Assembly: GCF_012027595.1 (NCBI RefSeq)
Contig: NZ_SNUR01000003.1
Span: forward strand, 224,011 to 288,010
Source of the DNA: Thermococcus sp. Bubb.Bath
GTDB taxonomy: Archaea > Methanobacteriota_B > Thermococci > Thermococcales > Thermococcaceae
DNA: 64,000 nt
Direction of reading: 5' to 3'
The position numbers were made by a program, and so were the translations under genes. The notes beneath the pieces were generated by a model. The model was not told the origin of the DNA. It worked only from the letters and a program-made list of their open reading frames with translations, and made no database searches. Every line of letters begins with the position of its first letter. Position 1 is the stretch's first letter. Shown here piece by piece: positions 53,610 to 61,308 of this stretch.

Positions 53610-55569
53610 ATCCCTCACCGAGATTAGGAGGGACGTTAACGACGCCACCAGGTCTATGAACCTGGGTTTACCAGGTTCCGAACCGGATAAAGCCAAGGAG
53701 CTCCTCCGTGAGGCTCTGGAGCTCCTCCGTGAGGACAAGGTCGAGGAGGCCCTTCAGGTAATAAAGAAGGCCAAGCTGCATGCCCTGCCCGACAGGAAGT
53801 ACATACTCAGCACGGCTTTGAGCCTGAGGAGGGATGGAGAGAGGCTCCTCAAGGGGAACAAGTTCGAAGAGGCAATATCAAAGTTCAACGAGGCCCTTCA
53901 GAAGTACAGGCAGGCGCTGGAGATAAGCCAGCTGGAAGGCCTTGAGGAGGAGAACGTTTCGAGGATAAAGAACACTATAGACACCACCGACAACCTGCTA
54001 AAAATAGCCAACTTCAGGAGGATATTCGAGAGGATAAAGCAGGCCCAGAACCAGAACGAGCTGTGGACCGCCCTCAAGGAACTCGAGACAACCCCAGTCC
54101 CGATGGAGGACGACAGGGTCGATGCCATAGTCTTCGCCCACAGGAAGCTCGTGGTAATGGAGATGAACTCCATAATCGACCTGATGGGCCAGGCAGCGGA
54201 GATGTACAAGAAGGGGGACTGGTACTCCGCTGAAAAGACGTTCCAGAAAGCAAAGAAGATGCTTGAACCACTCCTTGAAACCGCCAAGAAGTACGGCCTA
54301 GAGGAGACGACCAAGATAAACACTCTCCTGGACGTCTGTACGGAGAACATTAGGGGCATAAACTACCTCCTTGAAACGGCGGAGGTTCCACCGGGATGGA
54401 AGCTTAGGATTCCGAACAAGGAGAGCTTCGTCATCGAGGAGAGCGAGGACGTGGAGGAGTTCTTCAACAAGTCCGTGGAGTACGAGAAGAGGCTGGAGGA
54501 GATAAGGGAGAAGTACAAGATAACCAGGCTTATTGGGGAGGGTGCTTTCTCCTACGTTTACGAGGCCAAGAACCCGCGCGGCCACAAGGTAGCCCTAAAA
54601 GTCCTCAAATACCTCGACAAAGACTCCGTTTCAACGTTCAAGCGCGAATTCGCGGCCGCCAACAAACTCAACCACGAGAACATCGTCAAAGTGTACCACG
54701 CCGACTTCATGAGGGGATTCCTCGAGATGGAGCTCGCCAACAGCAACCTGGAGGAGATGATGAAGGAAAGGCCCCCCAGCGTAAGAGAAGCCGGAAGAAT
54801 AATCTTCGAAATGACGAGGGCCTTAGCCCACGCCCACTCCCAGGGAGTTCTCCACAGGGACATAAAACCCAGTAACATACTCATCTTCGGCCGCGACACT
54901 TACAAGCTCGGGGACTGGGGTCTGGCGAAGCTCACCACGGGCGCCACAAGGAAGTCCTCCCTCGTGAGGCATAAGACGATCCTCTACGCCTCCCCCGAGC
55001 AGGTGATGCACCCGGACAAGCTTGACGAGAGGAGTGATATTTTCCAGCTCGGAATAGTCTTCTACGAGATGCTCACCGGAAAACACCCGTTCGCCGCCGA
55101 ATACGAGGCGGCAATCATCAAGAATATAACGGAGAAGGATGTCGAGCCGCCTTCATACTACAATCTGAACGCGAGGCCCTTTGACGCGATAGTCATGAAA
55201 ATGCTGGAGAAGGATCCGGAGAAAAGGTACAGAACCGCCAGAGAGGTTCAGCACGATATAAGGGACGTCCTGATAAGGATGGGCGAAAGGGTCAAGGAGA
55301 GCCTCGGCTCCGTTGAGAAGCGGAAGCTCCTGGCTGAAAACGTTCGCCTCCACCTTAAGGTCGTTGCGGACGGGCTGGGAACAGGAGGCATAGACTACGT
55401 CAGGGAGATGGGCGAACTCCTCCAGCACATGGGTGCTCTCTACCGCGAAACGGGCGATGCCGACATCAGGAGACTTTATGAGGACTTAGGACTAATGCTC
55501 GAAGAGGACAAGAAGCCCTCACGGGACACCCTCAAAGAAGTGGAAAGAGTACTGGTACGCTACATGTAA
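53596..55569 (+). CDS. Cytoplasmic Ser/Thr protein kinase (kinase 2)
   Basis: The 657-aa protein has no signal peptide or membrane segment. Residues 1-290 are helical, TPR-like repeats (EALELLREDKVEEALQVIKK, GNKFEEAISKFNEALQKYRQ) resembling the cytoplasmic repeats of the receptor kinase. The kinase domain (about 308-570) has IGEGAFSYVYEAK, VALKVLK, HRDIKPSN, DWG instead of DFG and SPEQ instead of APE. The C-terminal 90 residues are helical. The ATG lies inside the end of the giant surface protein gene. It is probably the cytoplasmic arm of the sensor. Confidence 0.92.
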   Translation: MPSIKSLTEIRRDVNDATRSMNLGLPGSEPDKAKELLREALELLREDKVEEALQVIKKAKLHALPDRKYILSTALSLRRDGERLLKGNKFEEAISKFNEALQKYRQALEISQLEGLEEENVSRIKNTIDTTDNLLKIANFRRIFERIKQAQNQNELWTALKELETTPVPMEDDRVDAIVFAHRKLVVMEMNSIIDLMGQAAEMYKKGDWYSAEKTFQKAKKMLEPLLETAKKYGLEETTKINTLLDVCTENIRGINYLLETAEVPPGWKLRIPNKESFVIEESEDVEEFFNKSVEYEKRLEEIREKYKITRLIGEGAFSYVYEAKNPRGHKVALKVLKYLDKDSVSTFKREFAAANKLNHENIVKVYHADFMRGFLEMELANSNLEEMMKERPPSVREAGRIIFEMTRALAHAHSQGVLHRDIKPSNILIFGRDTYKLGDWGLAKLTTGATRKSSLVRHKTILYASPEQVMHPDKLDERSDIFQLGIVFYEMLTGKHPFAAEYEAAIIKNITEKDVEPPSYYNLNARPFDAIVMKMLEKDPEKRYRTAREVQHDIRDVLIRMGERVKESLGSVEKRKLLAENVRLHLKVVADGLGTGGIDYVREMGELLQHMGALYRETGDADIRRLYEDLGLMLEEDKKPSRDTLKEVERVLVRYM

Positions 55570-55581
55570 GGTGGTGGGAAA

Positions 55582-57972
55582 ATGCCACTGGAGAAAAAAA
55601 CATGGAGTTTGCTGTTTCTCTCCTTTATTCTGATTTTGGGCCCCCTTCCCGCCGTAAGCGGGGAGATCTTAAGAGCGGACGCGACCCCCGACCTTAGTTC
55701 CCTGGTCTACGTATGGAACGGTACAAATCAGAGCGGTCTCTTCCTGGCCAATCTACCGGCAAACGTGAGCGAAGGAAAACTCAACAGAACCCTCCTAATG
55801 AACATCAGCCCGGAGGAGATAGCATTTCCAGAAGCGGGGATCGTCGTGTACTCCGCAAACGGTAGCCTGTACATACTCAACTGCTCCAATTTAAGCAACG
55901 TAACGAGGATTAATGTCACCGGAATAAACACCAGCGTAAAGCTCTTTGATGCAACAGGAGAATGGCTGGCGGTGTGGAACGGCTCGGGAGTAATAATTTA
56001 TTCAATAGACTACACCTCCGGAAACGCCACTCCCTCCGCAGTCATCCCCCAGAGCGGAGGCAGCATTCAAAACTTAACTACCCTCCGTTTCACTGCCAAT
56101 GGGAGACACATCCTGCTGGTGTGGAACCAGAGCGTCCACGTCTACAACGTGCCCGACTTTGGGGAGTCCCTATCAGAACCCCTCCCTGTGAACGGGATAA
56201 TCCAAGGCATAACCGGTGGAAAGGACTTAATGGCCATTCTGCTAACCCAGGAGATCGAGTTCTTCGACGTGAACACTGGCAACAGTACGGGAGAAGAGAA
56301 CCTGACTAACCTAACGCTTTCTCCGAGATGGATATTCTTGAACGAGAACGACAGCGAAGTCCTCCTTCTTTCCCCAAACGGGAGCTACGCGTTCATGGCA
56401 CCTCTCCAACCCCAGGTGCCCCCTGCCGCCAACCAGAGCAATCAAACCCCACAGAACAATCAGAGCAACCAGAGCAGCGGTGGAGGGGGAGGCCTGCCGC
56501 CAGGCCCATCAAACAACACAACTACTACCACAACCACTACAACCACAACATCCACGACTTCAACGACCTCAACGACATCCTCCAGCACCACAAGTACAAC
56601 AACCACGTCCACAACTTCCACAACACCGCATCACACGACTACAACCACGACCACCACTACCCCTCCGATGAACACCACCACAACGACCCCCCCTGTAAAC
56701 GGGACGAACTCTTCCACCATTAGCAATGGAACGATACCGGGCGGAACTGGAAACATAACAACCAGCTCAGGAAACACGACCAACGCAACGGGAGGGAAAC
56801 ACCCGGGCAAGGGAAGGAGCATAGCGGGGCTCATCATCAAAGTGCTCAAGTGGGTTGCAATCGGTATCGCGATATTCGCCGCTGGAATTGGAGCGCTCTA
56901 CGGTGGCAGGAGGTTCAGGGAGTACCTCGCCGGAAGGAATGCCTCCAAGGAAATCTCAAAGGCAGAGTCGGGACTGAAGGAGATAAGGCGCGAGCTAAAT
57001 CAGACGGGGTATCAAGGTGAGTACATGAAACTCATTCCCCAGATAGAGACAAATCTAAGGAATGCTAAGAAACACCTACGGAGTGGAGAATACAACAGTG
57101 CAGTTAAAAAAGCGAAGGAAGCGGAGGCCCTGATAGCGAAGATATCGAAAGAAGTCCTCCTCCCCTACTACATGACCAAGAAGATGGACATCTCCAAGAA
57201 CCTGGCCTTCAAGTCCTACATAGGCAGAAGGGACAACAACGAGGATGCCTTCCTCGCGGAGAAGATCGACGGCAACGTGGTATTAGCGGTGGCCGACGGT
57301 ATGGGCGGCCACCTGGCAGGAGAGGTGGCGAGCCAGGAGGCCCTCAACGTTCTGAGGGACACCGTTAAGCGGCTCGGCTCAACGGAACCGGCCAGAATCC
57401 TCCGTGAGGCAATAGAGAGGGCCAACCTCAGGATATACGAGATGGGCCACGACGACGAGCACCCCGAGAGGCACAACATGGGCACGACGCTAACCGCGGC
57501 GATAGTCAGGAACAACACGGCCACAGTCGGGAACATCGGCGACAGCAGGACCTACCTGATAAAGAAGGACGGGACGATAAAGCAGCTCACAAAGGACCAC
57601 TCCCTCGTCCAGGAGCTCATAGACAAGGGCATGATAACCCCAGAGGAAGCGAAGAGGCACCCGCAGAAGAACATCATAACGAAGGCCCTCGGAATCCAGT
57701 CCGACATCGAGATAGACCCGGAGGACATAAAGGAAATCACCCTCGAACCCGGTGATTATCTCCTCCTCTGCTCCGACGGCCTCACCGACGTAATGAGCGA
57801 CGAGGAGATAGCCAAGACCGTTCTCAACGCTCCCTCCCTCAAGGAGGCCGTCGACCTGCTCATAGAGAAGGCCTACGGCATGGGCAGCACGGACAACATC
57901 ACCGTCGTCCTCTACCGCCACCCCAACCTCTCCGGGGAAGAGGAGAAGAAAGGGAAGAAGCGGAAGAGGTGA
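55582..57972 (+). CDS. Membrane PP2C-type Ser/Thr phosphatase with surface ectodomain
   Basis: Start at ATG 55582 after AAGGTGGTGGGAAA (796 aa). A signal peptide (TWSLLFLSFILILGPLPAV) is followed by an ectodomain (30-275) of blade-like strands with many N-glycosylation sequons, and a long Thr-rich stalk (310-390) with low complexity. One TM (about 411-435) and a short helical hairpin follow, then PP2C (about 538-786). The PP2C metal and catalytic motifs are intact: RRDNNEDAF, ADGMGGHLAGE, GNIGDSRTYL, CSDGLTDVMSDEE, GSTDNITVVL. It should reverse the phosphorylation made by the three kinases. Confidence 0.93.
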   Translation: MPLEKKTWSLLFLSFILILGPLPAVSGEILRADATPDLSSLVYVWNGTNQSGLFLANLPANVSEGKLNRTLLMNISPEEIAFPEAGIVVYSANGSLYILNCSNLSNVTRINVTGINTSVKLFDATGEWLAVWNGSGVIIYSIDYTSGNATPSAVIPQSGGSIQNLTTLRFTANGRHILLVWNQSVHVYNVPDFGESLSEPLPVNGIIQGITGGKDLMAILLTQEIEFFDVNTGNSTGEENLTNLTLSPRWIFLNENDSEVLLLSPNGSYAFMAPLQPQVPPAANQSNQTPQNNQSNQSSGGGGGLPPGPSNNTTTTTTTTTTTSTTSTTSTTSSSTTSTTTTSTTSTTPHHTTTTTTTTTPPMNTTTTTPPVNGTNSSTISNGTIPGGTGNITTSSGNTTNATGGKHPGKGRSIAGLIIKVLKWVAIGIAIFAAGIGALYGGRRFREYLAGRNASKEISKAESGLKEIRRELNQTGYQGEYMKLIPQIETNLRNAKKHLRSGEYNSAVKKAKEAEALIAKISKEVLLPYYMTKKMDISKNLAFKSYIGRRDNNEDAFLAEKIDGNVVLAVADGMGGHLAGEVASQEALNVLRDTVKRLGSTEPARILREAIERANLRIYEMGHDDEHPERHNMGTTLTAAIVRNNTATVGNIGDSRTYLIKKDGTIKQLTKDHSLVQELIDKGMITPEEAKRHPQKNIITKALGIQSDIEIDPEDIKEITLEPGDYLLLCSDGLTDVMSDEEIAKTVLNAPSLKEAVDLLIEKAYGMGSTDNITVVLYRHPNLSGEEEKKGKKRKR

Positions 57973-58020
57973 GGGGGTTTTGTTTTTTTATTTTTCCAAA
58001 ATGTCAAAGGGGAGATGAAA

Positions 58021-58260
58021 ATGAGAACCAACGTTGTTGCCTTTATATTGCTCACGATTTTGATGGGATCACTCGTAATACTTCCAATGAAAGCCGCCGC
58101 GGAAGGCAAGTACTGGGCCAGCTACGGAGGAAGCGGTGATGGCGTCATCAACTAAGTTAAGGTCCTCTCCGACGGAAGCATCATTGCAGTTGGCTACACC
58201 ATCTCAACGGGAGTTGGAGAGAAAGACTTTCTTGTAATGAAACTTAAGGTGACATATTAG
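58021..58260 (+). pseudogene. Remnant of a secreted repeat protein with in-frame stop
   Basis: An 80-codon frame with a good RBS (GGGGAGATGAAA) begins with a signal peptide (VVAFILLTILMGSLVILPMK) and continues WASYGGSGDGVIN, then an in-frame TAA at 58153-58155, then VKVLSDGSIIAVGYTISTGV and a stop at 58258. The GGSGDGVI-type repeat is typical of long secreted beta-propeller proteins of Thermococcales. So this is the first blade of such a protein, cut off and with one stop inside. It lies just before kinase 3 and may be a remnant ectodomain. Confidence 0.8.
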
Positions 58261-58281
58261 ACAATTAGGAGGTGAATCGTT

Positions 58282-60399
58282 ATGACTGGGTCTGATACAA
58301 TACTACTTCTCATGATACTCTTTGTACTGTTATTTTTGCCGATATGGACCATTTATAAGATACTGAAGCATAAGAGAATGTCTAGCATTGAAAAAGTGAT
58401 CTGGATAATAACCGTGTTCTTCTTCAATATCATTGGTGTTATAATCTATTACATATATATAGCTGGCATACGAGGAGACAGAAAGAAATCCAGTGAATCA
58501 CCCAAGAAACTCCCAAAGAACAAGCTTAGTAAACACCCAATTGAGGAGTTGGAGGGAAGAGAACTTGAACAGTTGAGCAGGAACATCCTGCTCCACGCTC
58601 AACTAGACGATAAAACTGGCCTATTAAATGCCCTCGAAAATCTCAAAGTCTTCTCAAAGGAACACCAGAATGATATTGGAGCTATCATAAGTAAGATTAA
58701 GATCATGATGAAGAAAGATTTGCCGATAGACGAATCAACCACCAACGAGCTGAAGATCCTCCTGCATAAAATAGAGAATGAAAATAAAAAGGCAAGGAGC
58801 AGGAAAACTAAACCACCAGCAGAGAAACCTATCAGACCAATCCCCATCAACGAAGAAAACCCCAAACTAGCACAGGTTCCAGAACCAGTCAAAGGGACAG
58901 ACACATCAGTTATTTCAGAATACTTGAACCCAAACTATTCTGCATTGGCTGAATACCTCAAGAAAAGACCCGAAAAAGTTGTCCAGCTAACGTTCAGCGA
59001 TATTGAAAGGATAATAGGCTCAAAACTACCGGACTCTGCCAGAAAGTATCAGGCTTGGTGGGCAAACACAGAATCTCATTCCCATGCTGTAAAAGGATGG
59101 CTACAAGCCGGGCGGAGATTAAAGAGTGTCGATTTAAAGAATAAGATAGTAATCTTCGAACGAGTTGAACCAACTAACCCCAAGAAACAAACCCCATCGG
59201 CGGCCTCGATTAACCTTCATAGGGGTTTTCCACCTGAACTCCTTGAGAAGTACGAACCCCTTGAGTTCCTTGGCGAGGGAGGCTTCGCCAAAGTCTTCAA
59301 GGTAAAGAGAAAGAAAGATGGGAAAATCGTCGCCCTCAAAATCCCACGCATTGATAAGAAGACCAGTAGGACATTCATAAGAGAAGTCTCCACATGGCTC
59401 CAGCTCAACCATCCCAACATTGTAAAACTCTACGACGTTGACATCCTTCCTATCCCACATCTTGAAATGGAGTACGTTGAGGGCGTCAAGGTCGACGGGG
59501 AAACTGTGAGGGACCTCGAGGGATATCCAAAACCTGTTGATGAGAAGCTTGCCCTGAAACTCATTAAGGGTATTGCGGAAGGTTTAAATCACGCTCACTC
59601 GAAGGGGATATATCACCGCGACCTTAAGCCACTCAACGTCCTCCTGAAGAGCGGTTTAACACCAAAAATAACTGATTGGGGACTGGCGAAAATAGGGACC
59701 ATGAGTTCGAGCAGAAGCGTTATGGGTTACACGCCTCTTTATGCCGCTCCAGAACATCTCCTTCAAGGAAAATACGGACACACTGACGCCAGAACCGACA
59801 TCTGGCAGCTGGGTGTCATCTTCTACGAGCTCCTAACCGGAAGGCTTCCCTTCGAGGGCTACACTTATGAGGAAGTCTTTGGAAAAATAGTTGATGAGAC
59901 TTACCGGTTCACTCCACCATCAAAGATCAATCCGGAGCTGGCAAAATATGATGGAATCTTTGAGAAGCTCCTGGCTAAGAAGAAAGAAGACCGCTACGGG
60001 AGTGTTGATGAATTCTTAAAAGACCTTAAAAAGCTTGGAGAGGCAAAGGAAAGAAAAGCAGAGCTGGAGGAAAGCGTTGAAGAGCTGAGGAAGTCCCTAT
60101 CTAAGAGTGTTAAAGCGTTAAAGCAAAGTAAGAGTGCAGAAGAGGCCCTGAGGAACAAGAGAACGGCCATCAAAACCATGGGCAAGCTGGCCTTAGCATA
60201 TGCTGAGCTCAACAGGAAAGCTGAACTGCTCAACACCCTCAACGACCTCAAGTTCTACACCGTGCAGAATCTGAACGACCTCCTTAACGCAATAAATACT
60301 GTCGAAGCCTTGCTTAAGGAGAATCTCCCGGTGAGCGAGGACTTTATTGGAAGGTTAAAAGTTCTGGTTCACGACATAGAAAGGGAAAACGGGGTGTGA
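58282..60399 (+). CDS. Membrane Ser/Thr kinase with PLDc_N-type anchor and DUF7662-like domain (kinase 3)
   Basis: Start at ATG 58282, after AGGAGGTGAATCGTT (705 aa). Two membrane spans (6-27 and 38-62) resemble the PLDc_N anchor of cardiolipin synthases. Then come a helical unit (about 90-175), a DUF7662-like domain (about 218-295; FSDIERIIGSKLPDSARKYQ, WWANTESHS), the kinase (about 320-590; GEGGFAKVFK, VALKIPR, HRDLKPLN, DWG) and a second helical unit (600-705). The two helical units resemble each other (LLNALENLKVFSKEHQNDIG and LLNTLNDLKFYTVQNLNDLL). The gene is AT-rich compared with its neighbours. Confidence 0.9.
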   Translation: MTGSDTILLLMILFVLLFLPIWTIYKILKHKRMSSIEKVIWIITVFFFNIIGVIIYYIYIAGIRGDRKKSSESPKKLPKNKLSKHPIEELEGRELEQLSRNILLHAQLDDKTGLLNALENLKVFSKEHQNDIGAIISKIKIMMKKDLPIDESTTNELKILLHKIENENKKARSRKTKPPAEKPIRPIPINEENPKLAQVPEPVKGTDTSVISEYLNPNYSALAEYLKKRPEKVVQLTFSDIERIIGSKLPDSARKYQAWWANTESHSHAVKGWLQAGRRLKSVDLKNKIVIFERVEPTNPKKQTPSAASINLHRGFPPELLEKYEPLEFLGEGGFAKVFKVKRKKDGKIVALKIPRIDKKTSRTFIREVSTWLQLNHPNIVKLYDVDILPIPHLEMEYVEGVKVDGETVRDLEGYPKPVDEKLALKLIKGIAEGLNHAHSKGIYHRDLKPLNVLLKSGLTPKITDWGLAKIGTMSSSRSVMGYTPLYAAPEHLLQGKYGHTDARTDIWQLGVIFYELLTGRLPFEGYTYEEVFGKIVDETYRFTPPSKINPELAKYDGIFEKLLAKKKEDRYGSVDEFLKDLKKLGEAKERKAELEESVEELRKSLSKSVKALKQSKSAEEALRNKRTAIKTMGKLALAYAELNRKAELLNTLNDLKFYTVQNLNDLLNAINTVEALLKENLPVSEDFIGRLKVLVHDIERENGV

Positions 60400-60462
60400 A
60401 GGCAAAATGCTTAAGCCCTTTAACCCCTTTCTTTTATTTGGGAGCACCTGGGAGGTGAGCTT

Positions 60463-60678
60463 GTGCCCGAGATAATTGAGCTGAAGTACAAAAATGGAGT
60501 TTTCATACCCCTCAGAAAAGTGCCGCTGAAGGAGGGGGAGGTAGTTTACGTCGAGATAATAAAACCCAAAGTGGTAACCAAGAAGTTCCAGGGGAAACTC
60601 CGTGAGCTCCGCGAGAGAGCGAAGAGAGTGGAGAATGCCCACAGAATCCTTGAGGAGATGAGGGATGATAGTCGTTGA
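60463..60678 (+). CDS. DUF104/AF2212-type antitoxin
   Basis: The 71-aa protein starts at GTG 60463 after GGAGGTGAGCTT. It begins [20 protein letters not shown], the short beta-strand unit of the AF2212-like (DUF104) antitoxin family, and continues with a charged helix. Its stop overlaps the start of a truncated PIN frame (60665). The toxin is dead, so the antitoxin is an orphan. Confidence 0.87.
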   Translation: MPEIIELKYKNGVFIPLRKVPLKEGEVVYVEIIKPKVVTKKFQGKLRELRERAKRVENAHRILEEMRDDSR

Positions 60679-60739
60679 TGCCTCTATTTTTGGTGAAGTG
60701 ATGAAAGAAAAGGCCCTCGAAGTTATGGAGGGGATCTGA
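60665..60739 (+). pseudogene. Truncated PIN-domain toxin
   Basis: The frame [18 protein letters not shown] (24 codons) is the start of a PIN toxin, with the first active-site Asp of the usual MIVVDASVF, but it ends at TGA 60737-60739 and lacks the rest of the domain. It overlaps the antitoxin by 14 bp, the usual spacing. The deletion has brought the next gene (ATG 60740) directly behind it, and its last bases now serve as the RBS (GGAGGGGATCTGA). Confidence 0.82.
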
Positions 60740-61306
60740 ATGGTTAAACTCTGGAAATCCAAAGAGGATAAGGAGATAGAGCGCAAGATAAGGATGAGAA
60801 AGGCCAAGATGGCCCTGAAGCAGTACATAAACAACCTCGAGAACCTGAAGAGGAAGATATTCCTCCAGGGGAAGGAGGCGGCGAAGCTCGGGGATGAGGC
60901 CCTGCTGAAGAGGAGCGCGGTGAAGTACTTAGCTATCGAGCAGAGGATAAAGCAGGCGAAGAGGCTCCTCCTCCTGATGGAAGAAGCCGAAGTTCAAAGG
61001 GAGCTTGTGAAGGTCTCGGCAAACTTCATAGAGTTCAGTCAGGACATCGTGGAGAGCATCGCTGAGGGGCCGGGAGCACAGGACATAGGCAGGATGCAGG
61101 TGGAGTTCGAGAAGGCCATGGGTAGGGTAGAGGAGCTTGACGACGCCCTCGCCTCGATGCTAGACCTGACAAGTGAGAGCATCTTAACCGGAGACTTCGA
61201 CGCCGAGACTGTTGAGGAGGCCGCCTCGGTATTCGAGGAGTCCGCTTCATCGGACCTCGCTCCCAAGGACAAGCTTAAGGCCATTGAGGACGCCATGAGG
61301 GGCTGA
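60740..61306 (+). CDS. ESCRT-III/Snf7-like coiled-coil protein C
   Basis: Start at ATG 60740 (188 aa). The N-terminal half is strongly basic and helical (KSKEDKEIERKIRMRKAKMA, NNLENLKRKIFLQGKEAAKL), with a hairpin turn near KLGDEALLKRSAVKYLAIEQ. The C-terminal half is acidic (DLTSESILTGDFDAETVEEA) and ends in a short helix KDKLKAIEDAMRG, possibly an MIT-interacting tail. The layout matches proteins A and B and CHMP/Snf7 proteins. It lies 2 bp before the second Vps4-like ATPase, an ESCRT-III/Vps4 gene pair as in crenarchaeal cdvBC. Confidence 0.77.
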   Translation: MVKLWKSKEDKEIERKIRMRKAKMALKQYINNLENLKRKIFLQGKEAAKLGDEALLKRSAVKYLAIEQRIKQAKRLLLLMEEAEVQRELVKVSANFIEFSQDIVESIAEGPGAQDIGRMQVEFEKAMGRVEELDDALASMLDLTSESILTGDFDAETVEEAASVFEESASSDLAPKDKLKAIEDAMRG

Positions 61307-61308
61307 GC

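Noticed and set aside
56510..56710. ACCACAACC-like low-complexity tract
   Set aside because: It encodes the Thr-rich stalk of the PP2C protein in frame, so it is not a mobile or regulatory repeat.
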